Part shown: one piece after another, positions 12,705 to 23,559 of the stretch
Position numbering within the stretch: the first letter of the stretch is position 1
How the letters are laid out: each line of letters starts with the position of its first letter
Source of the DNA: Podaxis mareebaensis
Lineage: Eukaryota; Basidiomycota; Agaricomycetes; Agaricales; Agaricaceae
NCBI GenBank assembly: GCA_018524725.1
Contig: JAEUWP010000135.1
Span: 1 to 64,000, forward strand
Length of the DNA: 64,000 bases
Direction of reading: 5' to 3'
The notes under the pieces: generated by a model
The model's input: the letters and a program-made list of their open reading frames with translations, nothing else
Databases searched by the model: none
Told to the model about the DNA's origin: nothing
Position numbers and translations under genes: made by a program

Positions 12705-14260
12705 GAACTTGGAGAAGTTGATGCCTTTGGTAATTGTAGTTCAGTTTTATATGCCCTTAAACGTCAATCACATTGCCCAGTCTGTCCTCGAGTACTGCGC
12801 CTGAGCGTTTCCGGAAGTGTTTGCGTGAGGCCGGTATGGCGTTGCGCCGAGAATAGACAATCGTCGTGTTTACGGCTATGTGTATGTGGCGCCTGTTTTG
12901 TTTAGATGTCACTAGCACCGCCAGTCGCATAAGTAAATGTAAACAGCGTTTATTGTGGTCCGCTGAGACAGGACAGCCTTCGAATTTGCTAATCAATCCT
13001 TTCAGATGAAGTGTAGTGGACAGTTGCTTTTTTATTGGGACCCGTATCTACAAACAATGACAAGTGCAATGGATTAAAATGAAACATGACAATGGATAAT
13101 GATATCAAGGTGGGATGATGACAAATGAGAGATAAGTATTAAGCATGTGAACAAGATAAGGGAGATAAGAATCCGTGAGCATAATACGAACGTATATAAA
13201 AACATAATCATTCAATGTAATCACCGTTCGGTCATAACCAATCTAAGACCGAGTCGGATTAGGCTTTGTATGGGAAGACTTCTTCCTCCTCCATTCCTCG
13301 ATCTCCTGAGCAAGGATGGCATCAGGGTCACGCCCACGCACTTCGGGAAGCAGGAGAGTGAAGCAAACCCCGGCAATGTTACATCCGACGAAGACTATTC
13401 AACAAGAGGATCAGCATCGGGAATGAAAAGGATACATCGAAATAGAACATACTCCATAGCACTGCGGGGGTACCGATCTTCTTGCTAAGAGAGTTAAAGG
13501 CGAGAGCGGAGATGATGGCACCAGCCTTGCCGCATGCAGCTGAAATACCATGAGCAAAGGCACGGTAGCGTGTAGGAAAGACTTCGGCGGGGTAGCACTG
13601 AGAGAAGAGTGAAGCAGATGAATATCAAGTTTCAGAGGTAAGGAAGTAGCGGGGAGGCTCACGTATGTCGTGGTGTTGGCGCCGAAGTTGAAGAAGAATT
13701 GCAGCAGGGCAAAATTGACAATAAAAGCGGCCTTGCTAAGAGTATGGAACTTGCCGGCGAGAATGCCGACTACGTAAGCGACCCAGTCAATACTTGTCGG
13801 CTAAGGTCAAAGGGCGGGGGAAGACATACGGAAAAGAGAAGAGATTAAGAATCCCTGAATCTGAATCCACTTCCTTCCGAGCTTCTCGATCGTCAAGATG
13901 GAGGCATAGTACTGGGGACAAAACCGAGCACGGTGACAATCATGTTGCCAGTTGCGATCTTGAATAGCCTGTGCCAAGGAGAGCCGGTGGACCCGTTGTA
14001 GCCGATCTGCCTCAAGACGACATTTTTTGGTTCAAGTTGATGCCGTGGAATGTGATATCGAGAAGGAACCAGGACATAGCGGTACCAATGAGAAGCTTGA
14101 GGTGCCGCCATTCGGAGAAGTACCGCAGGAAGTCCTTGAAGTGAGCCTTCTTCTTGCTGAGAACTTCGGGAGCCAAGCTTTCATTCTCGAAGTCGTTTGC
14201 GCCTGAGTCACGATCAGCTGAACCCTTTGTCAAGGAACCAGAAGTGGAATCAGTCGGGGC
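12705..14260. repeat. Partial copy of the hexokinase 3' flank and PHO84-like 3' half
   Basis: This block is a diverged copy of about 22766-24570. It begins with the sequence just past the stop of the hexokinase-like gene (AAGTTGATGCC, then AATTGTAGTT, then ACGTCAATCACATTGCCC). It continues through the intergenic region and into the 3' half of the phosphate-permease gene. About 250 bp found near 22845-23095 are absent here. The block ends abruptly at 14260, where a fragment of another gene begins. Orientation is the same as the source copy. Confidence 0.85.
13243..14260 (-). pseudogene. Truncated, frameshifted copy of the PHO84-like phosphate permease
   Basis: The sequence encodes the C-terminal half of the phosphate permease, from the [19 protein letters not shown] linker to the stop at 13243-13245. 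It is nearly identical to the intact gene at 23560-25778. At least two small length differences break the frame relative to the intact copy. One base is lost at about 13910 (in the FVPGYYAS region), and two extra bases occur in a T-run at about 14022 (in the GINLNQ region). The N-terminal half is missing and is replaced by a piece of the NCS2 permease. It therefore cannot make a working transporter. Confidence 0.85.
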
Positions 14261-14431
14261 GAAGATATCAGGCTTCAATAGATTACCAAACACGAATTCC
14301 AGGGCAGCAGCGAGAACGAACTGATCCCTCCTCGTAAACCCGATGTGCGCCAGCATACGTATACCCGACGTCGCGACGTTCGCGAATAAGGACGTTGTAA
14401 TGCCTCCTAGAACCGGTGCAGGAATTGCCAA
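14261..14431 (-). pseudogene. 171-bp fragment of the NCS2 permease gene
   Basis: The stretch matches 10450-10620 of the intact NCS2 permease gene over its whole 171 bp without a length difference. It encodes the segment from AIPAPVLGG to NLLKPDIF. It is joined in frame-like fashion to the phosphate-permease remnant on one side (short GAAGA microhomology near the junction). On the other side, at 14432, it abuts the outer end of the left arm of the large inverted duplication. It is an internal fragment of a membrane transporter and cannot work alone. Confidence 0.85.
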
Positions 14432-16791
14432 GGGCTTGGATTTTTCTGCACTGAGCTGTCTACTAGGGATCTTACATGACGTGGGTGTGTTTTCGATCAG
14501 TGGATGGAAAGGAGCAAAGCATGTCGTAGAACCTCCTGGCACGGTTGCCACCAGGGGCTCGTACTAGTAACTGAAGGAGCGGCATTGCACAAAACGTAAA
14601 CATGACTCGGAGGCACAGGATGGACAATGCCGAAATGAGTGTCCCCGTACGAAGCTATCGTAATAGCTATTGATCAGACCCGGGAGAGGAAGAGGGTGAT
14701 AAGATAAAGGCAAGGAACCTGGAGATCGACTTATGATGATGTGAGCAGGGGGATTGTATACAGGTCAACTGCTAGGAGCGTAAAGGCGACCAAGAGAGGA
14801 CAGCCACGGCACTAAGTCTTATCCGGATGGATAACTGTTGCTGTCAGACTTTGAGTGGTACGGCACCGTCAGTAGCGAACTCATAGGTACGATATCATGA
14901 CATTCCGACCCACCGCAATCCGGTGGGCGCGGTATAGGGTTCAAAGCAGGATTTTCGATGCCTTCTGGATCGGCTGCGCTCGGCAAGAGGAGTGGCCGTT
15001 CAGCTTGACTAACGGGCGCGATGCAAGACAGGGAAGGCCTATACAATTGACCCCTACCACACGAGAATCCAGTCCAAATGGATTGATATCGGTGAACTTT
15101 GGATTGCCGACCTCATACAGTCTTAGCGTTATATTGCAGAATCGAGGTCGTTCATCCGCGACTAACACGGTCACCTGTACGACTATCCCAGAAGGGGCAT
15201 GCCAAGCTTCGCTCTCACACCGCTGTGCGCTTATGTGGTTTTGGGGCTCCCCGAGGACTCAGGAGCTCGGACGTTTGCCTAACGCTCGTCTAGAAGGTGG
15301 CGGAGCTCGACATAAGAACATGAACCTGTGTGCCAATTTAATGTGTGTGATTAGGTCCACCACGCTAATCCCTCGTCGTGTACAACTCGCCTTTAATATA
15401 GCCAGATTCCCCCCGCTTCATATTGCTAACCGTAATAAGGGCAACAATCTTGAATTCTCGCCCACTTGCTTTCCTTACTACTCGAACATTTTAGCTGCTT
15501 TAGCAATGTGTCTTCTTCATTGTGAGTACCTGCTTTGAATATCTGAATATAAAGACACCAAAAGTGCACCTTGGAATGATGCATAGTAATCGTAACACTA
15601 AAATCTAATTATGTTCTTAAGTATGCTTCGTGCGGGCCCCATGCGCTGAAATATTTCTGGATTCTTCTTGGACATACTTGTTTATGGAATTCTACACAAA
15701 GCTCATAAAATCAATCGCTCACGCTCACTTGACACAAGTTGTGATTGCCAAATGGGCGTCGCGTATATGTGCCTTGGAAAGAAGCATTCGCCAGCATGGG
15801 CGGTAGGCGCTCGATCCGTGATCGATTCAAAGGCCCCCAAACAGGCGCTCCTAAGTTTCAAAAATAAGACGACATGCGGAATGATTCGCTTTTCGAAGCC
15901 ACACCGTTATAGAAACTCAGCTCGACCTCGCTGTCGTACAGGCGCTAGAGAGTCCTTCTTAAGCTTCCGACAACAGTGATAGCCACCCGTTGAAAAATAC
16001 TAGGTGTCCCGTGATCAAGTGATCTGTAGTGCCACCTGGGTGCCAGTGTTGCTGCATTGACAATGTATCACTTTGCCTTTTGCTGCCGTTGACACCATCA
16101 CTGACATACCCTTCTCAATACGGCACATAAGCTGAAGGTAGGACTTCTGGGGTTGAGCGAGTGTTATAATATAAGTTTTGTTGCTTGAAATGATGAATAT
16201 CGCTGAACAATGGTAAGGTACAAAGACCGATATTCTCAGTTCATGCTTCATGAACCAGCATTAACCGTGATCTTGAGGACCTTCCGGGACCTGGCTTGCG
16301 ATTCTCAAATGACTCGGGCTTTACAAGGGAAAGCAACTCCTGTCCGAGTTCGTGGTCTAGCTCAGAGGCGAAGTGAACTGGTGAGCTCGTAACCCCTAAC
16401 CCACTGTAATACAATCGTACTTCCATTCAGCAAAAGGATAAACGCCACTGTCCTATTATTGGCCTTGATGATAAATCAGTTCATGAGATTGGCCCCTTTT
16501 ATGCTGATGCTTCTGATTTGCCCAATCTGTATTACCACCCTCACAGACGATGTGTGAGGTGTTGCGGTTCATTATTCTTCGCCCAGGTGGATTCGGCCCA
16601 TCCGAGACTTGGGAAACAACAAAAGTTCCTACGATGGCCTTTCAATTACATGAGTGTGATGCCTAACTGTAAAGCAGCACATGACTTGCCTCATGTAAGG
16701 ACAGCAAGCTCTTGTAGTTCCACAAACGCACCTGTTCTTTGCATAGCCCATATTGTTCTCTTGACCTCATTGACGCCTTAAACAATCAGAG

Positions 16792-17082
16792 ATGGCCATA
16801 TCTAATAGTAGTCCATATGTCCACCATCCTTATTTGGGTTCCTCCTTTGATATCTGACCTCTCAAGTCCCAGACCGACCAATGAGTATGAATGGGTTTAC
16901 AATCAGTTATTTCCGTTTTCATCCCCGAGCTTAAGCCATATCACTTACGTTGCTCTAGCTACAGTCACAAAGGTCGTTGGGTAAAGGTTTGTCCACCCCC
17001 TCAGCCGTATCAACCCTTCCCTTGGCCGGGCTCGCTAAGCCCTGGACCTTTTCCTCAGTTACCTAGACCTTGTGGCTGGTGA
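16792..17082 (+). pseudogene. Proline-rich small peptide family, copy 1 (probably defective)
   Basis: The 3' exon is open to a TGA and encodes KVC, a 26-residue proline/aromatic-rich core starting PPPQPYQPFPWPG, and a terminal PRPCGW. The middle exon gives PTNEYEWVYN. Both match copy 4 on the opposite arm closely. Unlike copies 2-4, the first exon (MAISNSS) lacks the conserved TTGTTCG splice donor, having CCATAT at that place. The conserved cysteine of the CEW motif is Tyr, and the GCW cysteine is Arg. No TATA box is seen at the position conserved in copies 2 and 3. It is most likely a decaying copy. Confidence 0.5.
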
Positions 17083-17394
17083 CTGGTGGATGGTACCCTG
17101 GGTTGTTTGCATTGTAGAAGCTGGATGCTGGATATGGAGATGAAATCCATATTTTATCATCCACACTGTGTTGTCCTTAAGTAGCCAGCTTTCCAATGCG
17201 AAAATTGCCAATTAAAGGGTGTATCTGCCTAGAAGGTCTTGTCATTCTTACAAGCCCAGCATGATACATCAGGTCAAAGCTGCCTGAACTGCACTAAGCG
17301 CTCCCTGATATAATAGATTCCTTGAAAGAAGTAAGGAATAAGGGAGGAACTGCGCATGGAAGAGCAATACAAGATGTATATCAAAAAGGGCATC

Positions 17395-17470
17395 GTGAAT
17401 TTCCCGCACCCGCACCCACGCCCTACCGCAGGGTGCGGCGGTGGTACCAAACTCACCACGTATGCCAAGT
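17395..17470 (-). other. Conserved CGCGKFTM coding-like patch (X element)
   Basis: Reading the minus strand gives PPPHPAVGRGCGCGKFTM. A similar patch at 39255-39325 (minus) reads LLRLVVECRCGCGKFTM. The shared frame and the repeated cysteines hint at a coding exon, perhaps distantly related to the proline-rich peptide genes beside it. No complete gene can be built around either patch. Confidence 0.3.
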
Positions 17471-18364
17471 AGCGGTACTGTGTACAATTAGTGGTAGTGA
17501 GTACTTAGGGAGGTTGCGCTGGTTGTGCATATAAGCTCACAATGCTAGTAATTAACTATTTACAGTAAACACGGAGACTCAGGGCACCCTCAGAATGAAT
17601 ACTCTCATTCTAAAAATGCCCACATAGCACAGTTGATGCATGGTTCAGTGGTACTGGATGCGGGAGGGTGCGGTACCTGGTGGTACCAGATGCAGTAGAG
17701 TAGCAGTACCCAGCAGTACCAAACACAGCACGGTAGCAGTAGCAAACCGGACTGGGTGTCTAAACTTGAATGCCGTACTGAGCGGCACTACATGGGACAT
17801 GCCGTTCGAGGTTCTTTTTCTGAATCCTCACTCTCTGTACTTACACTAGGTAGTTCCTTGCATTTCGAGAAATACCCCTCAGTGTAGACACTTTGTATAT
17901 TATATTATTGTCCCTATTATAATCTCGATCGACGAACGACGGCACTTGGCGCGGTACTGCAGGATTGACCCTTGGCGGCACTCAATGGCACCCAGCGACA
18001 TTTAGCGATACCATGTTCTTAGACATGCAGGTGTCAGCGGTATGCGGGTGCGGAAAATTCTGTAGGCCGTATCAAAAAGGCTCATCGGACAGCAGCAGAA
18101 TCGCCACAGCGTGATATTTACTCCATTTCCTGCATTCCCCTTGCCAGCGTCACCATAACAAATCTGTCTGGCAGTCCTATAGCTTCTTGAGCGCACTTTT
18201 CTCTGTCAGGTCCAATAACAAAATTTTAGTGCAACGCTCACTTGGGAGAACAGCACTGGCACCACTGATGAAGGTGGAGGCAGCGCTAAGGTTGGGTGCT
18301 GTTCATTGAGGGTAACTATGGTTGGGGTGGATAACTGAAACCCGGTAGGGTTACAAATTTATCT

Positions 18365-18441
18365 TGGGCGTAGAATCCTGTCAGGGCCACACACCTATGA
18401 TAGGGGCACTAATTCAGAAGTGATTCCGGCGCTCAAGAAAC

Positions 18442-18482
<41 letters not shown>

Positions 18483-18600
18483 TGAATGAACGTAGGATTC
18501 TGATTGGGCCACACATTCATGATGAGTGGCGTAAGTTCAGGATTGACTCAGGCACCTGAGACGGGGCATAGAATCCCCTGACGGGGCCACATGCCCTGGA
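18365..18600. repeat. Three diverged tandem repeats plus GA/ATGA microsatellite
   Basis: A unit containing GTAGAATCCTG...GGGCCACAC...GGCAC occurs three times in degraded form, at about 18368, 18490 and 18568. Between the first two units lies a pure GA run followed by ATGA repeats (about 18443-18490). The block sits inside the left arm, downstream of peptide gene copy 2. Confidence 0.6.
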
Positions 18601-18916
18601 TTTATGCGACAGCAGGGACAGAGGTGTGATAATATGTATCTACTGCGCTAAGTGCTATTATGTACCTAGCTGGTTACAGTAACAGTGTGGTGGAAGCAGC
18701 GTTGGCCTGCAAGTGTGAGCTTGTTCGTCAGTCCCTCCCAAACACCTTGAGTGCCCTCCAGGAATCCAATATGCGTGGTCCAAAATAAATTCAACAATAC
18801 ACACATTTGCCAATCCGAGGCGCAAAACTACAGTTCATTCAACACAATCCTGTAACGAACAAGCCCCGAGTCAAATAACTACAATTATGATAACACAACT
18901 GTTTATAACATGTGAT

Positions 18917-19161
18917 TCACCAGCCGCAGGGGCGTGGGCGAGGGCGTGGGCGGGGTGGAGGTGGACAAACTCTCATCCAACAACACTTTTGGCTAAAGGT
19001 AGGTTGGTAAGTATGTATACCCGGCCTGAGGATATCATGACAGCTAACTAATTGTAGACCCATTCACACTCATTAATCGGTCTATAACTCAAAGGTCAGA
19101 GGTTGAAGAAGCAATATGATCAAGGACAGGACACGAACAAATTGTCATCAGCCAAGGCCAT
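18917..19161 (-). CDS. Proline-rich small peptide precursor-like gene, copy 2
   Basis: The predicted 43-residue product comes from three exons. Exon 1 (23 nt) ends TT before a GTTCGT donor. Exon 2 (33 nt) encodes PINECEWVYN. Exon 3 encodes YQKCCWMRVC, a 12-residue core PPPPRPRPRPRP and CGW, then stop. Both introns are about 57-60 nt, with CTGAC/CTAAC-like branch points, and lie at the same places as in copies 3 and 4. A TATA box (CCATATAAAA at 19262-19271, minus strand) lies about 100 nt upstream of the ATG, matching copy 3. There is no signal peptide. The layout (conserved leader, variable core, conserved end) resembles a ribosomal peptide precursor, but function is unknown. Splice sites are deduced by comparing copies. 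Confidence 0.55.
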
Positions 19162-19261
19162 TGTTAGTTGTTTAAACACGTCGACAGAGCAGAACAGTAT
19201 AAGCTTTGGGGGAGGGAAGTAGGCTTGTGAAGTAATTTGGGAGTCCCAGGATCCCTCAACT

Positions 19262-19271
19262 TTTATATGGT
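19262..19271 (-). promoter_or_regulatory. TATA box of peptide gene copy 2
   Basis: CCATATAAAA on the minus strand lies about 100 nt before the ATG at 19161. Copy 3 has TATAAA about 100 nt before its own ATG, within a region that is otherwise more diverged. Confidence 0.5.
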
Positions 19272-20815
19272 GGTATCGGGGATTTCCTGAGTGATGTCGC
19301 CGTTTGTGCGACGAGGTATATCCATGTGTTGCTTCGGTGGGCGTCACACTTGTGTAAAACGCGTTGGCAGTTACCAATTCTTGGTACGCTCATAGGAGTC
19401 ACATGGCTGAACTGTGTTGAACCGGAGTGCCCTAACATGTCCCTTTCAGCGGTAGTACAGAATCTAGATCGGCCATGAGTCGAGGGCTATCTTTCCGATT
19501 TCGGTGTGTAAATTTATCGTCAATACAATTTGAGCGCCTCTCGTAAGTAGACGCATCATAAGAATCAACCATATATATAATGGCTCCGAGTGTGGCTAAC
19601 GCCCACCAGTTCACTTCAAGTGCTACTAGAAATGTACTGATCGCGAATTCAAAGAAAAAACGGATTATCAAGGGGGCAGTTATTCACCCCCTCGCCCCTA
19701 TCACAATTCCCTCCCATGAAATTAAGACAGCCCAACACATCGGAGAAGCTGTGAGGTCAAGTGGCTGGTCAGCTAGAAGACACATGTTTTGCACCTTGAC
19801 CTTGCTCACAGCCGCTGCGATCCGGGTTTAGCTTCGAGCAGAAACCAGGTCGAACTTCAGAATAACACGGTTTCTCAGGTTCCATTTCCAATTGCTTTCA
19901 GATTTCGGATTGATAGTCTGCATTAAAATGAGAGCGTTGTGATGATGTTATTACAGCAAGAGATAGGCGACACATCATCAGGTGCCACATTGATGAGCTG
20001 GGTTGAATCGTTCGCCGAACGACGGCCTTCCAGGACGGTGACCAATCGGCTGACTATAGGGTACGTGTGCTATTTTTTTTTTTTTGCCATCCACTGGTGT
20101 TACGCTTTCTTCAAGTGCCGGCGCTATATCTCGCTGGGCAGCTATTATCACTGTTGAATGACCAGGAACGACTATGTACGGGCCTTTCGAAGGCGGGGGA
20201 GCTCCATTTGCAGTGGATCATTATCGTTGGTTGGTAACTCTTGCCATTGGCACCAGCCTGATGATAGATGTTAGTTGAGCCTCTATCACGCTGCAACATG
20301 AAGGAATGCATGCTATCTTGTGCTTTGGGGCGGCTCTCGGAATTCGAGGCGTCCAGAGCTCAAATGCTCACAACCCTGTCCGCTTTTAGACATGGCTAAG
20401 CATTGCTTGGGGGCAGAGAGACGCCCACAAAGGTGGATTTAAGCCGATCATGGGTTCAATTCTTATATCACTCCACTGCTTCCAAGTTGAGTGTCAAACA
20501 TATCTGACATGCCCGTGTCTTCTTGGTGGCCCCTACATTTGCCTAAGCGCACAATGGTGGAGATTGACAGGAACCCTTTGTATAGGCATGCCTAAAACCA
20601 TCATGCTCATCGCCATCTTGATCGTGCATGAACACAGAATTTCCACCATCAAGCACGGGGCTAGATAACATGATTATATTGGCGCTCTGATGCTCAGCAA
20701 TCCACCCGAACTGGCTTGCAGGTCGTAACTGAGGACCTGGGCTGAATTCTTGGGGGTACTGGGCATTCAGAAAAGGGCCTTGACTCTCATCTGACGGTTT
20801 TTCTCACCAAGCAAT

Positions 20816-20850
20816 GACATATATAAACGAAAGCAGTATATAAGCGAACC
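20816..20850 (+). promoter_or_regulatory. Duplicate TATA boxes of hexokinase-like gene A
   Basis: ATATATAAACG near 20818 and GTATATAAGC near 20838 lie 70-90 nt upstream of the ATG at 20908. The second is kept in the other arm, upstream of copy B, as CATATAAGC near 38008-38016. That supports it as the working core promoter. Confidence 0.5.
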
Positions 20851-20907
20851 CTTCAACCGCTTTTACGCCAGAAAAGAACGACAACAATTTTCATTCTTCA
20901 ACCCGAC

Positions 20908-22765
20908 ATGACTACTTTAAACGTCTCTGCCCCTGTTCAGAAAGAGCTTGATAGCATTGCCAAGCTCTTCAATGTCTCTGATGAGCAGCTCATAAAAATT
21001 ACTGGGGGCTTTGTCCAAGCTTTTCGTCGTGGCCTCCAAGCTCCAGACCAGACAGTCGTTATGGGGTGAGGAACATGATGAATATTCCTTTGTTATGTCT
21101 GACGTGTCCCTTCTTCAGACCTTCTTTCGTCACACATGCTGCGGATGGAACTGAGAAAGGGTATGGTTTCGTTATGCTATCAAGCCCAGCCCGCGCACTC
21201 ATGGTCGTCATGTAGGAGCTTCCTTGTCCTCGACATCAGTTGGAACACCCTGTGAGGAATCTATGTATCATTAATGCTCGAATGATATTGAGGCCATCCA
21301 GTCAGGTTTCAAAGATAGACCTGGACGGAAAGAGATCATTCACGCAAGCTTCGAAGATATTCGAGATCTCTAAAGACATGATGCATGCGGATGCTGTCGT
21401 GTTCTTTGGTAGGTCCCATACTCTCATAGTCTTGACTAAACTAACTTCAAATAAGATTTTTTGGCGAACTGTATCAATGCATTTTTGAAGGAGAAATCTA
21501 TCAAGGGTGACGGTCTCTTACTTGGGTTTACCTTCCCATTTGCATTCCAGAAGTCCAGCCTGAGTCATGGTAAACTCTTGGCTTGGTCGAAAGGATACTC
21601 GATCAAAGACGCCATTGGTCAGGATGTTTCCCAGCTTCTCCAGGACGCACTGGATAGGGCACGCGTGGGTGTTAAATGTGCTGCCGTGGTGAATGATGTA
21701 CGTGCTGGCCGTATGTCACCGAGTGGTTGGCCACTCAACGCCTTTCATCTACAGACCGTAGCGGCATTATTGTCGGAATCCTACTTGTCTGCTCCATGTG
21801 TATTGTGTAAGCTCGCAAATTACTTCACTCCAGCGCAGGCATTCTCATTGTGTTCTTTAGCCGCCATATTTGGTACTGGGACGAACGGCTCTTTTATGGA
21901 AGCTGGCGCGGCCATAACAAAGTTGCCCCAATTTCGAGAGACCTCAATGATGATCAACACTGAGTGGGGTGCATTCAGTGAGGTGAGATATGGCTCCCAT
22001 TTAGATCATCATCACATTTATCAAGTGTATCAAGCGAGCGTTGCTGAACCGAAACACCTACGACGACATAGTTGATGAGGGTTCCAGCAATCCTGGCACC
22101 TATTTGTTCCAAAAAATGACTTGTTGGTTCTATCTTGGAGAAATTGCTCGCCTTGTCCTTCTTTCCCTAGTCGAACGTTCTCCACCACTCCTTTTTGGTG
22201 GTGTAGCCACGGAGACCTTGAAGAAGGCGCTCGGCCTCGCCACCTTCCATCTCTTCCAGATTGAGGACGCAAAGGACCTTGGCCGCGTAAAGGAGTTAAT
22301 CGCTGAGGTTCTAGACTATGACAAGGACACAATTTCGGACCAGGACGCCGAGATTACCCGCTGGGTCTGCACATTAGTTGCCACTCGAGGTGCCAGACTG
22401 GCAGGATGTCCTATCGCAGCTGTAATCACCCACATTGGACGTGCAACGCTTGGACAGGGCCCAATTCCTATCGCCACACACGGAGAGTACGTTCACAGCT
22501 CAGTCTTTATATTCATTTGTCCTTTTAACATTCCCACCTTCAGATTGTTTATTGGGTCCGAGAAGTTTGAATCACGCTTGAAGAAATCGGTGGGACTGGT
22601 TCTTGGGCAAGATGTCGAGAAGCGCTTGAAGTTCCAGGCTGTTCAGAGCGCAGGTGTCGTAGGAGGTATGCAGGATTCGTTGAAGTGGAATGCGGTACAA
22701 CTGATTAACATTACTCTCCAGGCGCACTGGCCGCCTTCAACGCATTGGAAACGCACTCTCAATGA
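20908..22765 (+). CDS. Atypical hexokinase-like protein A
   Basis: Ten exons join in frame to 461 residues (exon ends 21065, 21160, 21251, 21408, 21697, 21806, 21982, 22486, 22665, 22765). Visible hexokinase motifs are the sugar-binding LGFTFPFAFQ and WSKGYSI, the catalytic NDTVAALL (Asp195, restored only by splicing), phosphate-2 GTGTNGSF, NTEWGAF, and KMTCWFYLGEIARL. The first phosphate motif, normally D-L-G-G-T-N-L-R, reads D-I-S-W-N-T-L-Q at residues 73-80. The adenosine motif, normally V-D-G-S, reads THGE. The GGTN loop contacts ATP phosphates in all active hexokinases, so phosphorylation is probably weak or lost. Filamentous fungi do have regulatory, non-catalytic hexokinases. The gene is otherwise intact, and its twin B on the opposite arm has the same changes. 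Confidence 0.85.
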
Positions 22766-23559
22766 GGACTTGGGAAGTTGATCCCTTTTGTAATTGTAGT
22801 TGAGCTTCGTATGCCCTTTTAACGTCAATCACATTGCCCGCTCGAGTACCTTGTATTCTTTTATGTAAAATGTATTACTCCCTAAGCCTGCTTGGTAACA
22901 AAAAGGGTAGCGTCAATTACGTGGATCGTCTAAAGGTGTGTCTGCTTATACGTTTGCAGATTTGGATTCGAGAATTGGCTAGGGGACACTGAAAGCGTGT
23001 CGCGTGTTCTGTCCCATATGATAGAACTAGGAGCCACAATGACAACGTCAATGCTTACAGAATAACTCAGGCGGCTTAGGAAAAGGTGCTGGTGTAGGCT
23101 TTGGTAGATGCTGAGGGTTTCTGAACGTGAGTTTGTATGAGGCCAGTATGGCGTTGTGTCGAGAGTAAACAGCTGGATTATATCGTCGCTTTTACGGTTG
23201 TGTAACGATGATTTGATTTAGGTGTCACTAGTACTACCAGGCATATAGGCAAAAATGTAAACAGCGTTTATAGGGTCCGCTGAGACAGAACAGCTCTCGA
23301 ACTTGCTAATCAATCCCTTCAGACGAAGCGTAGTGTACAGTTACTGTTTATTGGGACCCGTATCTACGAAACGATGATAAGTGCAATGGAGCAAAATGAA
23401 ACATGGCAATGGACAATGATATCAGGGTGGGACGATGACAAGTGAGAGATAAGTATTAAGCGTGTGAACAAGATAAGGGAGGTAAGAAACCGTGAGGATA
23501 ATATGAACGTATATAAAAGCATAATCATTCAATGTAATCACCGTTCGGTCATAACGAAT

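Larger units (their letters stand above)
14432..22850. repeat. Left arm of a large inverted segmental duplication
   Basis: Successive blocks of this interval recur, reverse-complemented and in the same order, in 35985-45215. Matching pairs include 14440-14570 with 45215-45080; 14640-14820 with 44990-44800; 14830-15010 with 44800-44600; 15240-15420 with 44420-44210; 15670-15840 with 43960-43790; 15890-16020 with 43370-43220; 16480-17100 with 42600-41990; 17240-19270 with 41230-40260; and 20400-22830 with 38350-36000. Genic parts are very similar and intergenic parts are more diverged, so this is an old duplication and not an assembly artefact. The arm contains two peptide genes and one hexokinase-like gene. 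Confidence 0.85.

Noticed and set aside
14012..14551. 179-codon frame spanning two transporter pieces
   Set aside because: It is open by chance across a recombination junction between pseudogene fragments. It lacks both ends of any transporter, so it was not called a gene.
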